Source: Paraphysomonas bandaiensis
Taxonomy: Eukaryota > Chrysophyceae
Assembly (NCBI GenBank): GCA_965644295.1
Contig: CBFFRP010000327.1
Location: 1 to 64,000, forward strand
DNA: 64,000 nt
Direction of reading: 5' to 3'
In this document: positions 36,744-46,900 of the stretch, one piece after another
Position numbering within the stretch: the stretch's first letter is position 1
Layout of the letters: each line of letters begins with the position of its first letter
Program-made: the position numbers and the translations under genes
The notes under the pieces: model-generated
What the model saw: only the letters and a program-made list of their open reading frames with translations
Database searches by the model: none
Told to the model about the DNA's origin: nothing

Positions 36744-36868
36744 AAATAATCAGACATTCACTACTAGGATATCAGAGCTAAGCACAGTTAGTTAAATTGT
36801 TCTGCTACACTAGTTCTGCCTCTTACACGCCTAGTGCAAATAATCAGACATTCACTACTAGGATATTA
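36744..36868 (-). repeat. Dispersed repeat, copy 2, right part, with internal tandem duplication
   Basis: AAATAATCAGACATTCACTA occurs at 36744 and again about 92 bp later near 36837, each followed by CTAGGATAT. Between them lies the reverse of copy 1: CAGAGCTAAGCAC, TTAGTTAAATTGTT, CTAGTTCTGCCTCTTACACG. The repeat is therefore partly duplicated in tandem here. Confidence 0.75.
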
Positions 36869-37109
36869 ATACAGTACGACAATGCCCAAGAGGAATCAAA
36901 TAGGTATCGTATATCGGTAATATTTGCGCCAGTGGTACCTATTTCTGCTCAATATTAGTGTATCAAAAAAGAATTCCTTTGAAGCACAGTGTACGGAGAT
37001 ACGGATTATTATCGTCTTAATCAGACATTCTTCGATACTCAAATACAGCAGAACACATGGTGTTCTAGCTAACCGAAAGTCAACAAAGTGCTTGAGCAAT
37101 TTATTGAAA

Positions 37110-39219
37110 TTATTTCTTCTGGTTCTTTTCCGCAGCTTCTTCTTCAGCTAGATCAACGATTCCTGCTTCTGGTTTAATCTTGTCATAGATCTATAAACAA
37201 AAGTTACGAAATATGCAGAAATAAGTAAATCAAATTACTTCAGGAAATGCATCATCGGCCTTGAACCTTTTGCGGCACTTGTCAACGAGGGTATGATCGA
37301 ACATCTATACAAGTGAAATGTTAGCAACGATGTGACAATCACGGCGCAGCCGACCTGTCTGAACTCCTTTCTGGTGCAAAAGAGATCCGTATAATATGCT
37401 TGCCATCTATAGCAATTCACAAGTCAGTTCAACTCCTATGACTAACACATATTCTTACCCTCCAATATCTCGTGTCCAATGTTCCATTTCTCTGATGTTT
37501 TTCTTAGCGTCCCATACTTTACCTTCTTTCACCTGTAAGTCGGTGATACATGTCACAACACACTCAAGTTCTTTCCTACCATTCTAGGAGCTCCATACGC
37601 ACCGAGATCACACCATATGCCATAGCCCTTTCCCTTGATCAGGTTTTCCTTGCGAGGATGCAGGAAACCGGACTTCTCGCCGCGGTCATACACTCTCAAA
37701 GGGAACACAAGTAATGGGTACACTCCATACCACTCATCGAAACGCCCAATTCCTTCTTCCAGATACCGAATAGGCATTATACTCTCCTGTACCACGTGTG
37801 CATAAACCGAAGCTTTACGAATGACAGGGCCCTGAAATAGTTTAAGTAGAGAAACTTCAGGTGCGCCCATCCACCCCCAGAGAGTGCGGTACAGCCAGTG
37901 GTTGCTAAAGGGAATCATATCCTCCAGCTCCCAGAAGATAGACCTACACCAATGTATCCATTACATTATAACGAGTTTCTTACTTACATACACTACACTG
38001 CTCACCTTGTAAATCGGTGATAGTAATCCATAAGGGGGATGAACTCGTCCGCCTCTCCCTTTTCAAGAAATGTCTCAACCCACTTGTAGTAAAAAGGTTT
38101 GAACCACCAGTTGATTCCATTGATCTTTGCTCGGTCCGCACTACTTTGAGGAGCATCCGCATACTCACCCATTTGAATCACCGCACGATCCTTGGTGTAT
38201 ATTGTAGCCTCAAGGAAATAGGGGGCGTTGGGGGACTCTGCGAGCTCCTTCATCTTGCGACCAAGTTCCTCCGCCGAGTACGTGGGAAGGTAGCGCACAT
38301 GCACATACGGCTTGATCTTGAGGGTCAAGAAAATTATTAATCAAAATTGGTGTATGCGTATTAGATGTACCTTGCTAATGCGGACGGTGACAGAGACAAG
38401 AAAACCAACTGTACCACAGCTCCATGGCAACGCGTAGAAGAGCTCCGGATCCGATTCCTTCGTAACATTCACAACATCGCCAGTAGATGTTACAATCTCA
38501 AAAGCAACAACAGACTCTTGGAAAAATCCGATAAGATGAGAATTGGTCTCCATTCCAAAACCCATCGATACACCGCCGATGGTGATACTTTCCATCTCCA
38601 CTTGGATCTGAAGCGCGTAACCCTTTGGTACTAGGTGATGAGTAATTTGGCCCATGGTCACAGAAGGTTCCGCACGTATGGTCATATTTTTCTCGTCTAC
38701 TTCAAGTATGTGTGTTAACTCGTGGGTCTTGATCTTGCTGGAGTCTCCCTTGTTAGACGAAAGCTTTGTTGACATGCTTGCCCAGTTAGGACGAGCAGTG
38801 CGCATAATATTCTTCCTTCCATTTTTGTTCCACTTCTTCACTTGATCAACAACATATTGAACACGTTCCTCATGTGTACTTTTCGGTCCAGCAGCAAAGT
38901 TATAGCGATACCAATCACATATAGATAAATGTACTGCTCTGATATAGCTGAGTGGGACCACAATAAACATTAATAATGGGGTACGAAATTGTGCTGCAAG
39001 TCGAAATTGTAGTGGAAATTCTTTAGATAGTGTCTGAGCACTGCTACCTGATGCAATTGCTATTGAAAGAACGATTGCAAAGGCTGTTAAGAGGCTATAG
39101 ACACCATACTTAAAATACATAACAACCTCATCACTGGGGTTTGAAAATATCGGTAATTTTGAGAGAACTGAGATCAATGAGAATATCCCAATGATTCCTC
39201 CATAGCATGCTGGCTTCAT
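37110..39219 (-). CDS. DHCR24: Delta(24)-sterol reductase-like FAD oxidoreductase
   Basis: Seven exons on the minus strand, 39219-38371, 38316-38006, 37943-37580, 37532-37459, 37406-37355, 37304-37239 and 37190-37110, give 598 residues; all phases agree. The family reduces the 24(25) or 24(28) double bond of sterols at the ER membrane using FAD. N-terminal hydrophobic segments (about 1-60) should anchor it. The FAD-binding block includes MGQITHHLVPKGY, ITIGGVSMGFGMETNSH and the DPELFYALPWSCGT segment. Later motifs follow DHCR24 and plant DWF1: YYHRFTRSIFWELED, EHWTRDIGGWQ, CTRKEFRQMFDHTL, IYDKIKPEAG. Start: first Met after the CATA tract, inferred. An AATAAA lies just after the stop (37105-37100, minus). 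Sterol substrate is not proven. Confidence 0.87.
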
Positions 39220-39806
39220 GTTTGCACGATAACTACTGATTCCACTGTGATCTAGAGCATGTCCTAAGCATAACAATCCTAAGCAACAGATACCATCCAA
39301 TATAATACACAGGCATACATACATACATACATACATACATACATACATACATACATACATACATACATACATACATACATACATACATACATACATACAT
39401 ACATACATACATACATACATACATACATACATACATACATACATACATACATACATACATACATACATACATACATACATACATACATACATACATACAT
39501 ACATACATACATACATACATACATACATACATACATACATACATACATACATACATACATACATACATACATACATACATACATACATACATACATACAT
39601 ACATACATACATACATACATACATACATACATACATACATACATACATACATACATACATACATACATACATACATACATACATACATACATACATACAT
39701 ACATACATACATACATACATACATACATACATACATACATACATACATACATACATACATACATACATACATACATACAACCTCATTGTCCTCATCATAA
39801 TTCATC
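39220..39806. promoter_or_regulatory. Shared divergent promoter, largely microsatellite
   Basis: 587 bp between the DHCR24-like and HAD start codons. 466 bp of it is the CATA tract, leaving about 94 bp on the left and 27 bp on the right as unique sequence. Any bidirectional promoter must lie in or next to the repeat. Confidence 0.5.
39314..39779. repeat. (CATA)n microsatellite, about 116 uninterrupted units
   Basis: Perfect tetranucleotide repeat with no visible interruption. On the minus strand it keeps an open frame of repeated Cys-Met-Tyr-Val, because 4 and 3 have no stop in this register; this is not taken as coding. Length this pure implies instability; the assembled length may differ from the genome. 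Confidence 0.98.
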
Positions 39807-40775
39807 ATGTCAATCGGTATTGCACTAGACATCGACGGCGTTTTACTTAGAGGGAAACACATCATCCCTCAAGCACGTGACGCTGTCCAGTATCTTCTCT
39901 CCTCATCCCGTATCCAGACTCTGTTTGTTACTAATGGGGGGGGTGTTACAGAGGATCGTAAAGCAGACGACTTATCGAACAAGTTAAACATACATATTAA
40001 ACCAAATCAAATTGTTTTATCTCATACACCATTTCGATCTCTTGTACAAAACTATAGAGATAGTAGTGTATTAGTGGTAGGAGGCGACTCATGTGTAGAT
40101 GTGGCTAAGCACTATGGTTTCAACAAGATTGTTACATCTGCACATATACATGCATACAATTCTGATATATATCCAGCTAAGAGTATTGGACGACATAATG
40201 GTTCTATTTCTGCAAGCAATGATCATGAGTTGATTGAAGCAGCATTTGTATTTGCTGACTCATGCGATTGGGGATTAGATATACAAGTTATGACTGATTT
40301 GTTATTGAGATATGAAGATTACAATGACAAAGCTGGAAAGCGCTTTTTGATATATGCATGCAATGCAGACTTAGTGTACAATGACACCCATCCTTCACCA
40401 CGCTACACGCAGGGAGCATTTATCACTGCCTTTCAAGCGCTACACCATCGCTACAGCAAGAAGAATGCAAATATCAAATTCTACGGGAAGCCATTTAAAA
40501 CACAATATGAATATGTCGAAGAAATTTTCAGAAAAAATGCACTGGATTCTGGCCTTCAAATTCCCACGAAATTTTACGGTGTGGGAGACAATCCGGCGTC
40601 TGATGTCCGTGGTGCTAATAATGCAGGAGAACATTGGACATCTGTGCTAGTTAGAACTGGGCTTTTCAGTGGAAGTGATAATGACGAGAGAGATCCCGCA
40701 GATTTTGTTGAGCACAATGTTCTTGAAGCCGTGTATAGAATTTTAGACTTGGAAGAAATTCCAAAACCTCACTAA
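39807..40775 (+). CDS. HAD-superfamily IIA hydrolase, HDHD5/CECR5-like
   Basis: Single-exon gene of 322 residues. HAD motif I is ALDIDGVLLRG (Asp8 nucleophile, Asp10), motif II LFVTNGGG, motif III near FYGKPFKTQYEY and motif IV VGDNPASDVRGANNAG. This matches the eukaryotic CECR5/HDHD5 group of class IIA phosphatases, many of them mitochondrial and of uncertain substrate. Here the N terminus begins at the catalytic Asp with no targeting peptide, so a cytosolic protein or an unseen upstream exon are both possible. The ATG lies only 27 bases after the CATA tract. AATAAA at 40844-40849 may end the transcript. Substrate unknown. Confidence 0.88.
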   Translation: MSIGIALDIDGVLLRGKHIIPQARDAVQYLLSSSRIQTLFVTNGGGVTEDRKADDLSNKLNIHIKPNQIVLSHTPFRSLVQNYRDSSVLVVGGDSCVDVAKHYGFNKIVTSAHIHAYNSDIYPAKSIGRHNGSISASNDHELIEAAFVFADSCDWGLDIQVMTDLLLRYEDYNDKAGKRFLIYACNADLVYNDTHPSPRYTQGAFITAFQALHHRYSKKNANIKFYGKPFKTQYEYVEEIFRKNALDSGLQIPTKFYGVGDNPASDVRGANNAGEHWTSVLVRTGLFSGSDNDERDPADFVEHNVLEAVYRILDLEEIPKPH

Positions 40776-40968
40776 AGGGGTTTTAGTTATTACCAAAGGG
40801 GTATACTTTTTTGGTTCTGGTATTTTTAAGAAAATCATAAGAAAATAAAGTTATAGATTTATAACATTTACCGAAATACACTTAGAAATACCCCTTAGAA
40901 GAGCGAACAACAATATATAACATGTATATGTAAAGCCAAATGAAGAACTCTCTCTACTATGTGTACTC

Positions 40969-41840
40969 CAGGGCTAGGAAACAATATATTGCAATACTAT
41001 TGATAGATAGCGTTCCAACAATACTATTAAGTCGATGAGATGACATCCAACTAGGGCCACACCTATACATTATTGAAAAGTTATAACAGACGACGATTTT
41101 ACTCAAACAAAGGTATTACCGGAATCGTTTGCCAGCTTTCTGTTTGTAGCGCAGTTGTCCCCAATGCAAAACTCAACAATAATGCAAACATTATCAGCAT
41201 TAATCACTCTACCCACTCTCAAAAATGTTTTAGCTTTGCCCGAAGGTTGGAAAACAAAAGCATCCATGGGACCATTGGTGCAGACAACCCGTAAATACTT
41301 CTTCATGGAATCTTCCCACTCACCATCATACATGTGACGATGTGTGGTTCTTCAAGTTGTTGTAGCCATTCGATATCTTCTGCACTCGTATGCGCTCACA
41401 GACTTTGTATTCGTGCTTGTTTGGCTCACCTTCAACCGAACTCCAAAAATAGCCGTAAATATCTCTACTTTTGTATGCATTCATCGCTCAGATGTCTCTT
41501 CTTATCACTATAGGATATATATACTCTATTAAGAGAAGTACTGTGCATACATGTGGAGAGGTGTAGAGTACTGTTTGAGCTGGCGATACATAAAAAATAG
41601 AAAATAACATAAAAAATAGGCTTTTTTCTTATTTTCCGGATATTTATATACATGGACTTGTATTTTTTACCCTACAGTTAAGGATCTTCTCTCATATGAC
41701 TATGATAATATTGATTGCAATATATTGCAATATATTGTGAGCCACTTTAACAGAAACAATATTGATGGAAATTTTGGCCGGTCGAACAATCAATATATTG
41801 TACAATGTATTGCAATTCAATATATTGTTTCCTAGCCCTG
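40969..41840 (-). mobile_element. Deleted hAT transposon, 872 bp, with transposase remnants
   Basis: Ends are CAGGGCTAGGAAACAATATA and the matching ...TTTCCTAGCCCTG, flanked by the 8-mer GTGTACTC at 40961-40968 and 41841-41848. This is the hAT signature. Subterminal ATTGCAAT motifs recur near both ends, as in the MITE at 4801. On the minus strand, about 41460-41340 encodes a BED-finger-like piece (EYKVCERIRVQK, NGYNNLKNH, SSH), and 41333-41103 a piece with EFCIGDNCATNRKLAND, the second-Asp region of hAT transposases. The frame shifts between them and the rest is missing, so the element cannot mobilise itself. Confidence 0.87.
41103..41460 (-). pseudogene. hAT transposase fragment (BED finger plus partial catalytic core)
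   Basis: Two frames on the minus strand: the BED-like part with Cys and two His (about 41455-41340), then after a stop or frameshift near 41335 a part ending at IGDNCATNRKLAND. In intact hAT proteins the latter precedes the CASHRLNLAV-type helix, which is absent here. The dimerisation domain is also absent. No restored protein is proposed. Confidence 0.75.
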
Positions 41841-42024
41841 GTGTACTCCTATATTCGTCAAGTATTTGTCATAATTCGAAATAGCTTAAAATTCTATTTT
41901 GAATAACTAATCAACCATCGAAACTCAACAGTCTCTCTCATTTGAACGCTGTAGATGGAATTCTCACATCACGAGAAGTAACTAACGATTACACAATTTC
42001 CACAAATCTAACTGGATAAACTGG

Positions 42025-42200
42025 TGTAGTGGATGTCTTAATATTAGCAATAGGCATGTAAGAGTCAGAACTAATGTAGCCAAAACAATTTAACTAACTA
42101 GTGCTGAACTCAAATATATCTTACTATTTAGCCCTACGAAAGCTGCTTGTGCGTCACCACAAGCACCATTAACTTTCGCTCTATTGCTCAAAGCAAACGC
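42025..42200 (+). repeat. Dispersed repeat, copy 3 (uninterrupted)
   Basis: Matches copy 1 in order: AGTGGATGTCTTAATATTAG, GTAAGAGTCAGAACTAATGTA, AACTAGTGCTGAACTC, GAAAGCTGCTTGTGCGTCAC, CACAAGCACC, ACTTTCGCT. It has no MITE, so CACCACAA between the flanks represents an empty site. Divergence from copy 1 is moderate. Confidence 0.72.
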
Positions 42201-42460
42201 AGTGCGTAGAATCTGTAGTCTCGGAGCGTCGCTGACTGAAGTGTATAAGTTGAACGTATATAGAGCTGGCGGAGTTGTCTACGTTAGGGCTCGTGTGTGT
42301 TGGGGCGTGAAAGTGTTAGAAGAGTAGGTGATGTGGTCTGAGGTGGGGGAACTTATGGGTTGTGTGGTGACCGTTGGAGGTCGAATTATGGAGGGAGCTG
42401 TTGACCTCGGGCGGGGATGGGTACAGGGCACAGACCGTCAAACTGGTGGACCCATGCTGA

Positions 42461-43281
42461 GTGATGCTGTCGATTTATGTTATCAACAAGGTCTCCATTA
42501 GTACACACGTCGGCGAGACTGTCACTATGCAGCCCAAACCGGGAGAGACCCACTCCAGTGCCAACGAAAAGTGCTTATGCGATTACCACACGAACTACAC
42601 CCCCTTAGATTGCATAACACTCCTCAGAATTACACCCCACTCTCTGACTGGAGAAACCGCAAATGTATGGGACAAATCATACGCAATCGGGAGGACCCGC
42701 GCTAAAGGCAAATCAGGAACTGATGGCATCACGGCAGGCCAATGCACGGACTGTTCCCACCCCGCAGATACCATCGCGCATATTTGCTACACAGTCCCCA
42801 TCCAGACATCATTCATCTGCGCAAAAATTCATTCCTCGATAAAATCAGGAAAACACGGACGTCGCCACCATGGCTACATCCAGCTCTTGCCAAACTTTCT
42901 AAAGCCGCCTGGAATACTCGAACATCTCAAGGAGAGAGATACTGGACCGCTCACATCTCTTCATCACAACTGGCTGACGCTTGCGGGCACACTATATCTC
43001 CACTACACTATATGAGCAACAATTCTACTTCGTCTTCTAAAAACCCTTCTGCCCTGCTGCCGTCACTCAACAAAAACACTCTCAACTACGTTCCAAGTTA
43101 CCACGTCATCGCCAATTGCTACTTGTCGTCACACGAGCGCCTCAGGCGACAACACGCTCCAGTCAATGGATCTTCGAGAGCATCTAAATTCCACCCTCTC
43201 TCTATCGCAATGAACTCCAGGCACGGGGCAACTCGATGCCCTCCCCAAGGGCAGGCACACCCGACTAAGCATAGAACATAG
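42461..43281 (+). pseudogene. Decayed retroelement-like coding fragment
   Basis: Two overlapping frames, 42461-43015 and 42742-43281, read like one protein with a shift near 42795. The first has CTDCSHPADTIAHIC, a C-x2-C...H...C zinc-knuckle arrangement like the C-terminal zf-RVT region of non-LTR retroelements; the second continues with FLDKIRKTRTSPPW and a Ser/His-rich tail. GC content is higher than the surroundings. No reverse transcriptase core is visible. Family assignment is tentative. Confidence 0.35.
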
Positions 43282-43903
43282 TGTGCGGATGTCATCATGG
43301 TACTTGCAACTATGCACAAGCAGTCTTGGCACCAGTGGTAGTGGGAATATGAATGATATTCAATCAAACGATAGATAGACCACATTGTTGAGACATACCT
43401 TGCTATAATTGTAATATCCTTAGCTATGACTAGCACACAGTTTGTCATAGACGATCGCAACATATCGAAATCAAATACCAGTGGGTGAGAGAATGCGTAG
43501 ATTTGTGGTGGTCGCGTATCCGTCAGTTATGTCTCCTAACCCTATCTACAGTTTTGAATTGCTTTACTGCCTAATTATTGTACCCAATAATCTCATAGCA
43601 ATAATACTCAGGTTTCTATAGAAATATATATACTTCATGAGAGTTAACATGCCATCAACTTCAGATTAGCTGTCAGATACAAGTTACCAATATAAGAGAA
43701 ATCAAAAGCCTTCTCTCGACCTTACATTTACAGCACACTGCAACACACCACCTCGCATATTACTATTTATTAACCCTAATCCGGAGATATAACTATATCT
43801 ACTTTGGTGGCATGTTTACTGTAAAACATTAGCTCCCTTACTAGCACTCACATTGTGACTGAACACAGACATTCTTCAACCAAACCAATTTTTTCCTTTC
43901 ACT
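43282..43903. other. Intergenic, 3' side of the DNAJC13 gene
   Basis: AT-rich; no gene recognised. Confidence 0.45.
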
Positions 43904-46900
43904 CTATTCTGATCTCTCCAACTGTAGAGTAACCACAGCCCCTTCTAACCCGCGAATCGTCTTGATAACTTCAGCAAACGTGGAACAAGACTTTCCATTA
44001 ACTCCAACAATGATGTCCCCTGGTTTGATGGGCGGATTACATTGTGCTGCTGGATTCACGACACCCGCGGGCATTTCTTTAAATCGCTGAATATGTGCCC
44101 GTCCGTCTGCTGATTTCGTGAGGTCGAGCCCTATTCCGTGCTGACCTTTCGTAACGGATGTGGTCACGATTTGAGGCCCTGAAACAGCCGGCTTGGTTGT
44201 ACTCGAACTCCTCTGTCGGTGCGTGGCAGCAGGTATTGCTTCTTGTTTGGCTTGAGCGGGGAGATGGGAAGTGTATGAGTTAGACCGCTGCTGCTTCGCA
44301 GTATTTGAGACCGGTTTTGGTTCAGAGGGCACAGGAGGTGTAGTGGTTTGAGATAAAGGCGTGTCAGAGTAGTTAGACGAAAAATTGGTTCCAGTGGACG
44401 TAAAGGCCGCTGGTAGGCCTTCTGAACCACTTGCTGATCCATCTGTAATGAGGGCCATAAATACCTTGTCATGGGAGTCTTCAATCAAGAAGTGATCAGT
44501 CTTCTCATGATCCTAAATACGAAACATTAAAAACTGATAATTCAAATTGGCTAACCTTACTGTGATAAATAAATCATGACTTTGGTGTTTGTACTCTTGC
44601 CAGGAACTATGGGCATCCAGCATAGCCTGGAGAACAGGTGCATCTGGTGAATCCACAAGAATCATTGCTTTCAATACATCAACTGCATGTACTCTTAGAG
44701 CAGATGCATTTCTCACGTGGGCGAGCTGATCCTTCGTAGCGCCGACAACATTATCTAGTAGGAACATGGGCAACTTCGCCCGCATCGCCATGCCTACAAA
44801 TTCAGGCAAACACTGCGCTGCCATGCACTGGAATATTTTCTTGAGAAGTTCAACTATGACAGTAGCTTCTTTAGGAAGCTCGACTTTGCTTGGGTCTCCG
44901 GAAATATTCAATGAACGGACGAGGACGCGCATCGGATCCACAGGGGCACCAGCAATGCTATCCACCGCAGCGGCACGATCGGCCAGCTCGTGAAGAAGCC
45001 GAACCACACTTACAACAGGCACGCCCACCCGTCCTTTGTCTACTGCACGTTGAAGTAGCTCAAACAGCTTATGTGTAAATCCCCACGACAACAGATGGTC
45101 AACGACAGAGCCCTCCCCTTTTATCACACACACAACGCAGGAAGTCAGAAGTGACAGAAAATCCTCCTTGCCCAGCACAAGGGCCTGGCAAGTATCATCA
45201 GCATGCGCTACAGAAGTGGAAACATCACCCGGAGGTACTTGAGCATCAAAAGAGCTCTCCCAGAATGCCACAAGCTTCTCGAGGAAGAATATAGGGTTTG
45301 TAAGGCGGAATGTGGGTTGTTTGAGGTAGAGGCGGATGTAGACACCTCCTATATATATCTCGTTCTTTAACTGTCTGTAAGGCACTGTGTAGTCAGGACC
45401 AACTTCGATGCCCTTGCTAAAATCTTGCTCTTGTTCCGTACTACCAGATTCAGAGCTCGGCACCAACGTGCGGCTGAATAATGAGGTCAAAGCGCTTCGT
45501 ATCTCTCCCTGCATCTCTGCCGTCCAAATGAGTTCAGGATTTTCGCACACATCATCCAACAGCTGCAGCGACATGTTGCTGGCTTTGGATCGCATGAGCA
45601 GCACAACAGGCTCCGGTAAAAACCTATACACCACAAAAACTCCATGTCAAACAAATACTTCAGAAGCACATAAAATACCCACCTGCGCAGATAATTGGAT
45701 GCCTCTGTACCCTTTACAGGGTTCCACAGAAATTTAGAAAGAAAGGATACGGCGGCAAGACGGTTCTGAAATCCGCCCTGGTGACCGGGCGCATTGAATA
45801 TAATGCCAAGCATATGAGCAATAGAGCCTGCCTGAATCAAACCATCCAAACCATCTGGTACAGATGCCATTCCCTCTGCGCACTTCCATAAGTGCTTGAT
45901 AACAGGGCTACTTCCCTTCACTGCGAGGGTCCTAATAATCTTCCACATACAAGGAGGATCCTTTTTAGCATAAGCTGTCACTACATCCGGCACACCTCCC
46001 ATCACACTCATCAACTGAACGCTCGAGTCAAACACCTCCGAGTCCTCCGGACTGTCCAGAAGTTTCAGCGTAACTTCTAGGCCCTTATCAGCTTTTGCGA
46101 TATCATAGGGGATATAATCGTGAGCCACAGCGAGGAATCGGAGCGCCTCCGCGCACTGCCGCAGGTATTCAGACATTGGGATATTAAATCCAACGGCAGT
46201 TCCAACACTTTCCCATATATATGTGATCAACTCTCGGCAGAACTGAGAGGGGTCATCAATATCGCTCGAGTCTCCGTTCTTGATGTAAATCCGAACATAT
46301 ACCCCTCCTACGCAGAGTTCGTTTCTCAAATTAGAGAAAATGAAATCGTTAGCAGGTGCTAAGTCGTCCTCGTTGGAACCAGGTAGCCTCTCCTGATCCA
46401 CACTGCGCACGAAATCTAAAATTTCTTTACGCATCCCTATATTCCAAATTTTCGTTGGCTTTTCGACGTTCTCGTTTAAAGAACAAAGAAGTTCACGCGG
46501 CCTTCTATTGCGAAGCAGTTTTGCCAGCGGGACAGTCAGCAGCCTCGCCATGGCATTCTTCACCTTGGGATTGTTCGGGGAGGCAAGTTCGTCGAACATA
46601 TATCCTCCTAGTCTGCCTAACGCCTTAGCTGCCAAAACGGCGTGTAGGTTGTATGAGCGTTGACCGTGCTTCTCTCTTTGAGTCTCGTCAGAGATATCGT
46701 CATCTAGTGTTGAGTCAAAAGTGAGCATTAGTGGAATGAGCCTCCATATTACTCCAGCGTGTACGAGAGCTTGCTGGAGATCGCCATCCTCTGCTCCCCG
46801 CGCAATGGCCTCAATGCAGTTCTCAGCCGCAATTGGCAGCTTCTTCTCCAAGGCAATGATAGTGTACATATTTTCGGCCAATATCGGACAGCGCTCAAAC

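Noticed and set aside
39279-39865. Open frames of repeated Cys-Met-Tyr-Val on the minus strand
   Set aside because: They are the CATA microsatellite read in three frames; the DHCR24-like protein is given a start after the repeat instead.
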